Assembly (NCBI GenBank): GCA_018398765.1 | Contig: JAHBMJ010005716.1 | Location: forward strand, 2,501 to 66,112 | Reading direction: 5' to 3' | Length of the DNA stretch: 63,612 bases | Source: Chromera velia | Lineage: Eukaryota; Sar; Chromeraceae | In this document: positions 35,189-46,139 of the stretch, piece by piece | How positions within the stretch are numbered: the stretch's first letter is position 1 | Layout of the letters: every line of letters starts with the position of its first letter | Program-made: the position numbers and the translations under genes | The notes under the pieces: generated by a model | The model's database searches: none | Seen by the model: only the letters and a program-made list of their open reading frames with translations | Told to the model about the DNA's origin: nothing

Positions 35189-36000
35189 TCGGGGGTATTC
35201 GCAGACCGTCTCTTGGTCGTGAATTTGCAGTGCGAGGTCCATCATCTGCAGCTACCCACAGCTTGTCTGACTACGCACGAAACCCTTTAACTCGGATAGA
35301 GACGTACAACAGTCAATCATTTTGCTTTGCAAAAAGAGTCATTGACACGTTTAGACCACTTTTGAAGAGATGTCAATCTAGGAACGTTTCGAAAATTTTC
35401 TTTCGCTTGTATATGAACTCCAAAAATTCAAGAACATTCCATCTGGAGAAGTGCAAGCGAACGGTGAGAGCCTCTTGAAGGAAGGGTTTCAGATTGCAGA
35501 GCAACTCTTAGAGTCCACAAGAGCCAGTAGACCGTCTATTCCACCAACTAGAATTTCTGAGAAGCAGAGTGCAGTCCAACATGCGACTTGACACACTGAT
35601 ACAGGCAAACCGAAAACTCGCAGAAGTCACAGGTTGACAGAGGCAGCCTGGAAGAAAAAAGTGGCAGAGTAAACGCAGTCTCAGCAATCATCTGAGCACT
35701 GTAATACTGGTTGCCCAAAAGGTTCAGCAGGGAGAGGGAGGAAACAGAAAGTCCAGCAGCCTAGAGACGTCTTCTCTAAAGGCATGCGCAAGGCCCCAGG
35801 TGCACATGGAAATGCAAATCGAAGTGCAGAGAGGGGTGAAGCATGCAGGCGAGGTTTTGGCAGTAATCAGTTGAAGATTTCTAGTCGCTCGCAACAACAG
35901 AGGAGGCCGGAGCGAGGGACAGAGAGAGAGGGAAGAATTATTCCACCAGGTACCCCAGGGTCTGAATTCTATGTGAGAGAGGTCCCCTGGAGGATGTGGA

Positions 36001-36471
36001 TTGGTCCAGGATCGAAGACACACTGGACGATGGCGGTATTCACGTAAGACCGCACAGCTGTACACAGTCGGGCGTCTCCAAATTGAATTGAATCAGTTGC
36101 AGCAGCAAACAGATGTGCAGATATCTGGGGTGCGAGAGGGAAGTGTTCCTGTGAGCTCCGTGGGAGCCACACTCGCTGGAACTCCAAACACGACGTTCGA
36201 CTTCAGTCAGTCGTCCCAGAAAGAAGGCAGAGGGACGTGGGAAGTGCAAGAGGGGAGTGGGATTGTCAATTCTGATGGAGGTGTGATCTTTGCGACGCCT
36301 CAGACGACTTTTGATTTCGGTCAGAGCTCTCCTGTGATGGCTCCTGCTGGAGGGGATGGTCAAATGAATGAGCCCGCTCCAATGAAGCTGTGCCGGATCG
36401 AAAGGTGTGGGAAAGAAGAAGGAGGTGTGGGAAAGGACTTGTTTGAGTCATTGTATAGAGTTAGGAGTTGA
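36001..36471 (+). pseudogene. Unrecognised ORF in the LTR element, with duplicated FDF motif
   Basis: About 156 codons open inside the LTR element. It contains two tandem related blocks, GTPNTTFDFSQSS and ATPQTTFDFGQSS, each preceded by a Gly/Ser-rich stretch; a third relic of the same DNA (TTTGATTTTTGCGACGCCGC) occurs near 37574. No known domain. It may be part of a gag-like structural protein or a linker; the frame has no firm initiator. Confidence 0.4.
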
Positions 36472-36889
36472 GAATTGAGAAAGCAAATCCACAGTCAGAG
36501 ACCGCACAGTGCGTCTTTGCAACATAACTGTTTGGAGACAGGTAGGCAGGGAAATGACCTTCACGGTGGAAATTTAGGGAAAGCAGAAAGATAGAAAGAG
36601 AAGCGCCAAGAGAAGAAGGAGAGAAAGAGGCAGGAAAAGCATAAAAAGGAAATGCTGGCTGTGAGGTAAAAGAAGGAGACGGACAGCCATTGGTCTCCTC
36701 TGCCTCCAATCAGTGAGGGAGTGGAGGAACCGGCAGTCCCGTCTGATGGTTTGACACCGTCTCATCAGGCCAGGCGTCAACAAAAGAGAAGGGAGGCGAA
36801 GAACAAAGAAAAAGAGAAGAGGCGAGCAGCTCACGGAAAGCCGAAGACGCCTGTACCACCGCGTGATCCGCTGTAGCACGAGTATTGGG

Positions 36890-37155
36890 AGGATGTGTCT
36901 TTTCGTTTTCGGTTGGGAAGGGAAGACTTGATCCCAAATGTTCAGGGAATCGGCACGGCAAACTGGGATGCATTTTTAGTACGTCGTGGGTGTGAACAGA
37001 TAGGAGAGACATTTTACAGGGAGATGTATGGAAATGGAGGGAGTCTGATGCCGTGTGTGCCGGAAGTGAGACTTGCAGTGCGGCAGATGAGGAGCATGCA
37101 GACTGCCCGCACTTTAGCGCAGTCTTCTATCAGTCTACAACCTCTATCAGAGTAG
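36890..37155 (+). pseudogene. Unrecognised gag-like fragment in the LTR element
   Basis: About 86 codons with protein-like composition (WEDVSFRFRLGREDLIP, NWDAFLVRRGCEQIGETF, VRLAVRQMRSMQTARTL) ending at a stop at 37155. No zinc knuckle or enzyme motif. The position downstream of the other fragment suggests both come from one degraded polyprotein. Confidence 0.35.
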
Positions 37156-37717
37156 CAGCACTAAGCTAATAGAGTCTTGAATCAAATAAATGGGAAAGAG
37201 CCGGGGGTGATTGTAGGGCCAACCGATTGGGAGATGCAGTACTATGGCATCCAGTGGACTCCGTAAACGAAGGAGCGATTTTAAACCGATATCTGTTTTC
37301 TGCCCTTTTGCGTCTGATTTTTTTTTTCTTTGTTATTATCCTCATGCGCGTCACACTCTCTCTAACCGAGCGTGGACACGGCTTTGAAGGGGGAGGGGGC
37401 ATGTACACGGGGTGTACGGTAAAGTCGGTACGAATGGTAGTTGGTAGTTGTGATGGTTTAACTGGAGTGCACTATGAGTTGACGATGCGAAAGAGAAAAA
37501 AAGCCACGGGAAAGATGGTAAAGGGAATTCTGAAAACAGAAATGACAGAGATGAAAGAAAAGAAAAGTGACCTTTGATTTTTGCGACGCCGCAGGTGAGG
37601 GAAAGCGATGATCTAATCAACGATAACCATTTCATTGCTGCAAAACGTTGTATAAAAGAATTTACTCACATTTTTTGTGTAAGCCAGCGTAGACATGGCT
37701 TCAGAGGGGACGTGGTA

Positions 37718-37986
37718 CGTAATGTTGTGAGGCTTGCAACCGCCCAACGGTATGCAACGCAGCATTTCAGGCCGTATCGAGATGGCATTGCGCGCAGTTC
37801 GAGCGCATTCGCGTTCATGCAATTATTAAGTCATGCGCATGCACATGCAGTCGGCAGTGAGTCAAATCTTGGTATAAAAGTCTGTAAGGAAGTATCTAAA
37901 AGTAAGAACCTGGCATGACAGATCCTGTATGTACGAGTCGAGTATGTTATGCTAGCTACTGATACGCATCTGCCCACTACCTAGCG
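37718..37986 (+). repeat. Right LTR
   Basis: Begins CGTAATGTTGTGAGGCTTGC and ends CTACCTAGCG. Preceded by the short purine-rich stretch CAGAGGGGACG, a weak polypurine tract. Confidence 0.8.
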
Positions 37987-37991
37987 GTGTT

Positions 37992-39296
37992 AGACTCAAT
38001 ATGCATAACTGTTTGAAGGTCTGTTTGATAACTTCAATAGTAATATTGCATTACTTTCTTTATTATTATATAAAAATAATTGTACATTTAATAATTAGCT
38101 ATACCACTGCATGTCTAAAGGCTAATAGGGCCTCACTGGCATGGCCCTCACCTGGAAGTCGGCAGCTTTAAGAAACACGCTGCTTAAAAGAAATACGATG
38201 CTTTTTGAATGAAGGTCCATTGAGTTGGAATGGCATTAATTGATGGAGTTTCTGACCTTATGCAGTTTTTGTTGTGAACGACCTCAGTTCACACCTACTA
38301 TCTAGCGGCTTGCTTACGTCGCGGGGCCGACTAACAGGCAGTGTAGGGGCGGGGCGCTGCTTGTACCACCAAGGACGTTCACACCTGTTTTGACTTAACT
38401 TTTGATAGATTGAAGTTTTATAAATTTGAGTAGGCTTTTGATTTAACCAGGGCCTGTTCATTAAGACGGCGGCCGGGCGTCAGATGCTAGCTCAGACAGT
38501 GTAGCTAGATGTAGCATGGCTGAGCATGACATCCTACCTATAGAGTACTACAGAGTGAGAATTTTTAAATCTCTAGTTTAAATCTAGGTTTTGCTAATAA
38601 ATTGCTACACTAATATGCAGCACTATATGGCATGCCTATAATAATTTCAAGTTAGTAATTGTCAGGCTGACCGAACTGTTATAAGTAAGAAGTGAGGGCA
38701 GAGGTATGGGAAGGTGTGTGGCCGAATTCGAGCTCACCTACAAGTTGCCCAGTGCCCACCTATAGGGGCAGCGAGTGCATGTATCAGGGGCATGCGAGGC
38801 CACTCCGTCAAAAGGGGAGAGAGGGGGGGATTCAGCAGTACACTCACCCTCATGGACGACTGAACCGCAAAAGACTGATCAAGTAGAATCTAGAGTGTCA
38901 TAATATAGCCAGATATGTTGCAGTGTTGCATAGAGGGACGGAAGGACAAAAAGAAGATGGACGTACACGTATTAGGAACAGATCCGAATCTAAAATGCCT
39001 ATAATTAAATGCACCCCCCCCCCCTCCCCGGCCCCTCCAAAAAAGGTAGACTGTTATTAAGACTGAATTTGGGTATTAATATGAGAAGTATGCCCAGCTA
39101 GCTTTGAATTAATATGAATATTGCAATCTACATATTTAATTAACAATTAATGACTTTCCATCCTAGTTTTCATCATCATAGTTACATGCACTCACTTCCC
39201 AGCTTACTTCAACTGTGTTAATATATCACTGTGTGACTCTGAACACTGACTTATCCTAGGACTCATCGATCACTGTTTGTTGAACCAACGAAGCAA
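37992..39296. other. AT-rich spacer, no gene seen
   Basis: AT-rich DNA with an occasional GC island (38280-38350, 38690-38880) and a C-run at 39015. No frame with a recognisable product. The 3' UTR of the Nudix gene should begin just right of 39296 on the minus strand. Confidence 0.5.
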
Positions 39297-40259
39297 TCAA
39301 GGCGCCATCTTCCAGCTATCTATTGCCCCCAGGGACGCAGGGGAAAAAGGGTCAAATCCTGGCCACTGGTCGATCAGACTGAGAATCGGGAGGAAAACTG
39401 TGTTCCTCGGATGGCTCTTGATCGCATCCCAAGTGCGCCACTCCCACCCCTGACACTTATCAGGCTCCATTGCCACCGCCTCCCCCTCCCCCTCTGGCGA
39501 GTCTCCGATCACAAAAAAAGTCACGTAGTGCTTCACAACCCCACCCTCCAGTTCAGGTTGGGGAGACACACTTGCTGCACTGCCATCCGAGGCCTTCTCT
39601 GCTCTCCAAATATCATTCGTCACGGGCCCCAGTACAGGGTTCTGCATAACCAGCCCCGTCTCCTCCTCCACCTCCCGGAGCGCGCACTCAATCACAGACT
39701 CTCCCATCTCCAGATGGCCCCCCGGGAGCGCCTGCAGCCCTCTCCCGTGAGAAGCGAGACGAGTGCCAATGCAGAGACGCCCATTGCGTCGAAGCATTGC
39801 AGCAACTCCCACACGGACACAGGGACCGGTGTTCGAGGGATTGCGCGGCTGCGGTGCCACGTTCAGATTGGGGCTTTTCTCCTCCTTTTCTTTCAAATCG
39901 GACATCTTTCCGTTCTTTGCTGCTTCTGCTACACTTGGCTGCGCGTCTTTTGAGTTCTTCAGGTGACTCTGGGTTTGCTCTGCTTTGGCGTCGGCTCGGG
40001 CTTTCATGCGCTGCTCGGCCGCCTCTCTTCTGTGTGCCCTCACCTGCACATGCAATCAGAGGCGCGAAGGTAAGGAGAATTAGAAGAAGAAAAATGAGTG
40101 ATCTACATTTGATTAGCTCTCTCAATTAATTTTCTTCCCTTCTCCCCCACTTCCCTCTGTCCCTCTGACCTGGTCCAATTTCGCCGCTTCCTCTTGCCTC
40201 TTCTCTCTCGCGGCCCTCTTTGCCTCCTGGTTGCGGCCCTCAAGGGTCCTTAAGTAGTC
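39297..40259 (-). CDS. NUDT15-like Nudix hydrolase with N-terminal charged helix (5' partial)
   Basis: Nudix nucleotide diphosphatase. Exons 40259-40170 and 40043-39297 join in phase 0 and give at least 278 residues; the first exon starts at an acceptor, so more 5' coding sequence is expected but not identified. The Nudix box is complete, GGHLEMGE then CALREVEEETGL (GX5EX7REUXEEXGU), with the metal-binding REVEEE helix. Downstream, HYVTFFVIGD, MEPDKCQGWEWRTWD and a C-terminal GFDPF match the NUDT15/plant NUDX1-like group, which cleans oxidised or modified (d)NTPs. The fold is preceded by about 100 residues of Arg/Glu/Ala-rich, probably helical sequence (EAKRAAREKRQEEAAKLDQ) that NUDT15 lacks. 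Substrate inferred only. Confidence 0.85.
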
Positions 40260-41602
40260 CTGTGGGGGGCGGACAGGAAGGAGGGAACTTGAAGGCGGTA
40301 GGCGAACACTTGGACGCAGAAATGGTCGTGTGGAAAGACAGACTAGCAGAGAATGTGCTTCTTTCTTTCAGTTTGATTCCCTCTTTTCATATTTTCACGT
40401 CCACTGACAAACAGGTATACAGACAGTCAGGCGGACAGATAGCCAGACTGTATAATTCGGTTTCTTTAGTCTCTTTTCTTTTCAGACAGAAAGAAAAGGA
40501 AGACGAGACGGAAGGAAGAAGAAAAAACTCATGCAGGGCCCCCTCATGCAATCAGTGGGCACGGCAAGAAGACAAGAAAAAAGTAGAGAAAGGGGCCTTT
40601 TTTTTTCGAATCGCATTTAGCTCGGCCTGAGTTTTCGACTCATTAGGACCATCACCATCACCAGAAGCAGAGGCATACGGAAAGGACGTTGAGACAGACA
40701 GACTGACTGACTGACTGGCAGACAGAGAGACAGACAGGCAGGCAGGCAGGCAGACTGACAACGTAACTGCCGTGGCTGGACACAGATTCGTTATCGCTCA
40801 TCTCATGTCCGCATCATTTTTGTCGTCCTTCCTTCGGTCGTCCTTCCTGCATGGAATTCGTTTTTTTTTTTTTTTTTTTTTCGTTCAAAAATCGACAATT
40901 TACTCATCTTATGATTATTCCATATGTGAACGGGAGGCTATGCACCTCCATGGCAAAATTGTGTGTTTGTGAAGAGGAAAAACGATAAGACCTTCCCCTC
41001 AGCATGCAGATTTTTCTTTTTTGTCTGAATTTTCTCCCTCCTGCACTCCCTCCATCCATCCGTTCCCATCCCCCCCCCCCCNNNTTTCCTCGTTCCTTGC
41101 GACCATGCCATCTCTCCGCATCTCCTTTTTCCTTTTCGAGCCATTCATATCTCACGATTTTTCTTTCCACTCCCAATCTCTTTCGATCTCTCGGCATCTC
41201 TCAATGCATGTCTGTGTGCATGCCTTCTCACTCAGTTCTCTGGCACTGCCTTCGTCTCACCTGCCGTGCTCTTCTTTCAGCACGTCTGAGTCTCTCCTTT
41301 CATTTCCTTCCGTTTCTTTTCCTTTCTTCTCCATCCGTCTACTGGCAGGCAAAAGACATTTCCGTCTCCCCGAAGAGACCAACGGCGGACTCACTGACCG
41401 CAGTTGAACGTGAGGAGTCTCACGCCCGGCTCCTCTGAGAAGCGCTGGGCTGAAATCCTTCAAATTAATGGGTGCTCTCTGTCCAATTCCTCTAGAGAGC
41501 ACGCTGCTGTGCAAAGAGTCCAGGTGGAATTTTGAGAGGAGCTGTACAAGCAGAGATGGACTTCGATCTTGGCGTCTCTGTTATATACGTCAGGTCATGA
41601 AC
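40260..41602. other. 5' side of Nudix gene, repeats and a small gap
   Basis: Should include upstream Nudix exon(s); a minus-strand stretch near 40600-40680 reads ASGDGDGPNESKTQAELNAI and could be one, but no matching donor was found. Also a GACA/GGCA tetranucleotide block (40690-40755), a T homopolymer (40860-40881) and three N at 41082-41084 after a C run. No other gene supported. Confidence 0.4.
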
Positions 41603-42136
41603 AGATGGATTCTGAGATCGAAGAACTGGGACGCACCGAAATCCTAACGAAAAAATCGCAAGTCCTTCCCTATGAGTTTCTGGACAGGAGTGTATGGCGC
41701 CTTCACACGATTGATCTGGCTCGCTTCTGTCGGACCGATCGTTCGAAGCTTCAGACTGATGCATGCGGTGACATGCCGTGACTGCATGGCAGTCTCCTCC
41801 CTCAGCGCGTGAGCTTTGCCGAGCTAAGGGTGGGCGGCGCGTCGAGGCTCAAATTAATAAGGCGACGCCGCGCGGGCCCTATACATAAAGCGATCATGCA
41901 TGCACACCGATACGTCACTGCATGCAGCCTCAGCATTGAAGTTTACAGTCGATCTGCCTGTTACAATTCTGGAGCTGATTGACAGTCTTCAATGAGAGAG
42001 ACCAAAGTTGCACTTATGCAAGAGGTTCTCTGCATCTGAACCTTCCTCTTTCCCAATTCCTTCCAGCAGCGCAAGACAGTAGAAGGGAGTCAGCGCCAAA
42101 GCGTTCGGCTCAGTGTGTCAGAGTGATCTCACAATA
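41603..42136. repeat. Dispersed repeat, uninterrupted copy
   Basis: Shares long similarity with the two halves at 49201-49556 and 57769-57972 in the same order and orientation: GATGGATT.TGAGATCGAAGA, TGATCTGGCTCGCTTCTGT, AAGTTTACAGTC, then ACAATTCT.GAGCTGAT, TCAATGAGAGAGAC, and GTGATCTCACAATA. The full unit is at least 530 bp and non-coding. It ends less than 200 bp upstream of the arrestin-like start codon, so it may contribute to that promoter. Confidence 0.75.
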
Positions 42137-42331
42137 GACAGCAGTCTCTTCGGAGCACTGAGGCTGCTCTTTACAGAGAAAGGCCCTCTCTGTATGCTGT
42201 ACTGACCCCCGCTCACCACAAAAGAAGCAGGGATATCCACAAAGAAAGACCTTCGAACAAGCTCCACTTCGTGCACACAAATACACATACATGCATACAT
42301 ATATACTCATATCTTCGTGGAGAATCGACGA

Positions 42332-43658
42332 ATGGGAGCTGCGGCATCGCTTGAGAAGGACGGACTGCAGATTCACTTGGACAAGGGCTGGTACTCCCCT
42401 GGTGAAGTGATACACGGGTCTGTGATCGTGAAGCTGAAGGGAAACCTGAAGGGAGGTGTGGCGGTGGGCATCTCGAAGACCGGAGTGTCGGAAGGAAGGT
42501 GAGCATGCTTGCGTCGACGCATGCATGCATGGCTGCAGCATGGATGACGTAGGGTCGGATGGGTGAGAGTGAATCTAGTTGGTACACACACCCACTCATG
42601 CATCCACCATCCTACCACATGCATCTTCAGATGTGCATCTGCATGGATCTTTGGACACAGAAGAATGCCAACGAACATCTCTCTCAATTCCGCTCAGTTG
42701 AACACAACCACATCATCTCTCGCTCTCACCCACAAAAATTCTTTCCTTCTTTCCTTCTTCCCTTTATTTATTCACTCACTCATTCATTCATTCATTCATT
42801 CATTTGTTCAGCTACTTACCCACTTTCTCAGTCAACCGATTGCTAACTTTGTCGGTTCGTTGGTCAGGCAGTTTACTGCTCTCAGTCGAGCAGATATTAG
42901 TCTCGGCCTCGAAATGCAAATGGATACGTTAGAAGAGGTATAGTCGCATGCTCGTATATAGGCACCAACAGTCATACGTGCGCAGGCACACACAGACATT
43001 GGTTGACTACAGGTTCGTCTGTTCGTCTCTTTTCACTGCAAGTGGAGAAAAACGGCGGAGAGGTTGCATGGTGTGCAGACAGACTCAGATATCTGAAGAC
43101 AAACACATGCAGAGAGACAGACTGCCGAACACAAACGTGAAGATATCGAAAGATGCGTGATGATGCACCCGCAGGTGGAGGAAGACTGGGGAGAGGAAGG
43201 TGTACGATGCGTGTGACGACTTCTCCCACATGGAAGACATTTTGGAGAGAGACGTTGGCCAGTCGGACGGGGGCAGGTTCGTTCTCTCTCGCACCAAGGA
43301 GACTGACATGGACATGCTTCCCTCCTCTGACTCAGTGACGGCCGACAAGGGCCTTTCAAAAGGCACGCACAGGTTCCGGTTTGTGCTCAAAGCTCCAAAC
43401 GCTGCCTCCGTGTCTGCTCAGATCATTGACAAGATCGGCGGAGGGAAATGTCTTTCCAAAAGCCTGACGGGGCAGTACGTCCGACTGACGGCGGACTTTC
43501 TGGGTCAAAAGGTGTCGGTGCGTCTGTGCGTGTTGGACGAAAATGTCAGGAAGGCGCTTCGGGATGACCCAGAGCCGAGCATCATGAAGAAAGCAAGGGA
43601 GGGGAACGGCATCTTCACGCATGAATGGAAGCCTCCGGCTGCAAGGGCAATTTACTGA
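42332..43658 (+). CDS. Short arrestin-like protein with N-myristoylation signal
   Basis: Two exons, 42332-42498 and 43175-43658, encode 216 residues. The start MGAAASLEKD matches the N-myristoylation consensus (Gly2, Ser6), so the protein is probably membrane-anchored. LDKGWYSPGEVIHGSVIVKL is the opening of an arrestin-N beta-sandwich, and KGTHRFRFVLKAPNAASVSA is the G-x-H-x-F-x-F strand that follows it. Arrestin-fold adaptors link membrane cargo to trafficking machinery. At 216 residues it holds about one arrestin lobe, half of a normal two-lobe arrestin or VPS26. In the final region RLCVLDENVRKALRDDPEPS no second lobe can be seen. The function is inferred from the fold only. Confidence 0.75.
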
Positions 43659-43835
43659 CAGTCAACCGGGCAGACAGTGTCACAAGAACCATTCCAATGC
43701 GCGGCTGTAAATCTTCTCTCATAGCTTCCATCTGGGGGGTGCAGTGGATAAAAGACACTCAATCAGCCATGCTTCTTTGGTCATACTGGCAATATGTTAT
43801 TTCTGTAGTTCGCCCCAGAGTTTGCAAATGTCTCT
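43659..43835. other. 3' flank of arrestin-like gene
   Basis: Short non-coding stretch between the stop codon and the TCTCTG block. Confidence 0.5.
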
Positions 43836-43942
43836 TTCTCTCTCTTTCTCTCTCTGTCTCTGCCACTGTCTCTCTCTCTGTCTCTGCCTCTGTCTCTCTC
43901 TCTGTCTCTCTGTCTCTCTGTCTCTCTGTCTCTCTGTCTCTC

Positions 43943-43983
<41 letters not shown>

Positions 43984-44123
43984 GTCTCTGTCTCTGTCTC
44001 TGTCTCTGTCTCTGTCTCTGTCTCTCTCTCTGTCTCTCTCTCTCTGTCTCTCTGTCTCTCCCTCTGTCTCTGTTTCTGTCTCTGTCTCTTTCTCTCCTTC
44101 TGTCTCTCTTTTTGTCTCTTTGT

Positions 44124-44186
<63 letters not shown>

Positions 44187-44245
44187 CCTCCCTCCCCCCT
44201 CCCCCCCTCTCTCTCTGTGTGTGTGTGTGTGTGTGTCTGTCTGTC
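43836..44245 (+). repeat. (TCTCTG)n/(TCTG)n/(TGCC)n/(TC)n/(TG)n compound repeat
   Basis: Four hundred bases of pyrimidine-biased simple sequence 180 bp downstream of the arrestin-like stop. A hexamer TCTCTG block dominates, with a TGCC run at 44125-44150 and TG at the end. Open frames across it are repeat artefacts. Confidence 0.95.
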
Positions 44246-45572
44246 TGTTTGTGTGCTTTTATGTCCGATCAGCTTAGATTCAGACACAGTTATACCATAA
44301 CCATATAGTAAGTATTTTAAATTCATTGCTATGATTTTTACATCTTTGCGTGCGAATGCATTCTAGAATGCATTACTAAATGAACAGTCAAGAAAAAAAT
44401 ATTTTGCAGTTTGACTACTTTCCTGCAAAAAATGTTTAAAAAGTACTAGAAAAGTTGTTAGAAAAATGATAGAAAACTGATAGAAAAATGATAGAAAACT
44501 GCTAGAGAAGTGATAGAAAACTGATTAAAAATGGCAGAAAAGTAATAGAAAATATATAAGCACTGCTAATTTGAGTTCTTATCTCTTTATAGTAAAATTA
44601 TAGATTGGACTACTAAGAGATCAGAAGAAATAAGCCTCTAAAGTTTGTACTAGAGTTTGTAGAATGTAGGAAGCTATGTAGGAAGGTCCGACGCGTGTAT
44701 GGGGTTTTCCTGGACACCGCGCGCTTGGTCACACGTCGAACGCTCGACATTGAGGCCCGAAGCCAATCTAGGCCAATTCTCCAGACATTAATCCTATCGT
44801 ATCGTAAATTCCACTAAATTCCAAAGGTAAATTCCATTCTAGGCCTATCATAGAAAAAAAAAAAATTAAGTCCGTTCTCACTTATATGTTTTTTTGCCCG
44901 ACGGTGTTAATTATATTAAGTGATAAACAACTGTTATTTAAGTGTTAAATAACTGTTGTTTTGGTATTGCATAACTTAGTGTTGCTTAGGTCATGTTAGG
45001 TGTTGCACAAAAAAAAAAAAAAAAAAAATTTAAACCAATTCTGGTTTCCTTTTTTTTTTTGCTGTCATACGCCTAGATTCCATTTAATTCCCAGCGAATT
45101 TAAATTTAATTATTATTTAACCTGGTTTAGGGGGGTTACTAGAGTAGCTAAGGGTAGCGCCATCAAATTTTAAGCCTAATTCTAGGCCTGATTTTGAGCT
45201 AGCTAGATGTTGCATGTCATGTTGAGTCTTAATCTGTATGACTCGGACTGATTGATACAAAAACAATCTTACAAATAATCTGGGTCTAGCCGCCAATTAG
45301 CAAAATGTTTCGTACGACTGTACCAAATTGTACCAAAATTTAGAAACGAGACAATGAAATACTACAGAAATAGACGGATGGATGGATATGGATGGATGGA
45401 TGTACGAGCGATTCCCAGTACATCATAGACTAGCGAATTGCTTCTCAACTTCCTTGACACGTAATTATGTACAGGCCCTCTCTCCCTTGGAGACTCCCGA
45501 CATTCAGAAAACGCAAGCACAAACAGGATGCATGTACATGCATGCGCGCGCTGCATGCGCGCGCCCGCGGAC
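44246..45572. other. AT-rich spacer, no gene seen
   Basis: AT-rich, with a tandem TGATAGAAAAC-type repeat (about 44465-44525) and A homopolymers near 44850 and 45009. No coding frame on either strand. Confidence 0.55.
44460..44527 (+). repeat. Short tandem repeat, TGATAGAAAA(A/C) units
   Basis: Five or six imperfect 10-13 bp units of the form TGATAGAAAACTGATAGAAA. Confidence 0.8.
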
Positions 45573-45573
45573 G

Positions 45574-45635
<62 letters not shown>
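45573..45635 (+). repeat. (AC)n-(AG)n microsatellite
   Basis: Pure ACAC run followed by pure AGAG run, preceded by CATGCGCGCGC repeats. Confidence 0.95.
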
Positions 45636-45640
<5 letters not shown>

Positions 45641-46139
45641 ACACAGAAAAAGGGAGGGGAGAAGAGACAGAGGGAGAGGGAGAGACGGACCTAGAGAGAG
45701 AGAATAAACGTCTTACCGCGCACAGTGCCGAACAAAATGGATAGACACTTCTGAGAAAGACAAATCCTACATGCATGCACAAAGAGAGAAGTGAAGGACA
45801 CGAAGCAAGGAGACACACATACTGCCGGGCAAAACGCCTTCTCTCTTCTTTGTTCTGCGGCAAATCTGGAGCAACTGTGATGCCTGGAAACCTGTCAATT
45901 AAAACTTTGCGTCCAACCGTCGGCATGTTTGATGCATGGGAAAAGTCGTGCATTGTTCGTGGGGTGCTGTGGACATTTCATTTGCCTTGCCTTGCCGTTC
46001 TGTTTCATGCCAGCTGCATGGCCCACAAGGCCACCCACACCAACCCCGCTTTGATGTCATACCTCTGCATTGCTGAGTTCCTTCAGCTTCACAATGTGGG
46101 ACACAAGCCAACTCAAGCATGCAGCGTCCTTATGCCGTG
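45636..46139. other. Spacer downstream of the TPR gene
   Basis: Mixed-composition DNA on the 3' side of the minus-strand TPR gene. Plus-strand open frames here are antisense to the gene or its 3' UTR and show no protein features. Confidence 0.5.

Larger units (their letters stand above)
34900..37991 (+). mobile_element. Non-autonomous LTR retrotransposon with 5-bp target duplication
   Basis: Two direct repeats of about 260-269 bp (34905-35164 and 37718-37986) flank 2.55 kb. GTGTT directly precedes the left repeat (34900-34904) and directly follows the right one (37987-37991), a 5-bp target duplication as made by LTR-element integrases. A TGG-starting candidate primer-binding site follows the left LTR immediately. 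The interior shows no protease, reverse transcriptase or integrase motif, only gag-like or unrecognised fragments, so this is a deletion derivative or a LARD-type element depending on a partner. LTR ends are CG...CG, not the usual TG...CA. Confidence 0.75.

Noticed and set aside
35165-35240. tRNA gene immediately after the left LTR
   Set aside because: No clover-leaf; TGG at the LTR edge is better read as a primer-binding site.
43625-44326. Frames of 227, 177 and 181 codons over the TCTCTG block
   Set aside because: Repeat translation (Ser/Leu/Val or Arg/Glu/Asp).
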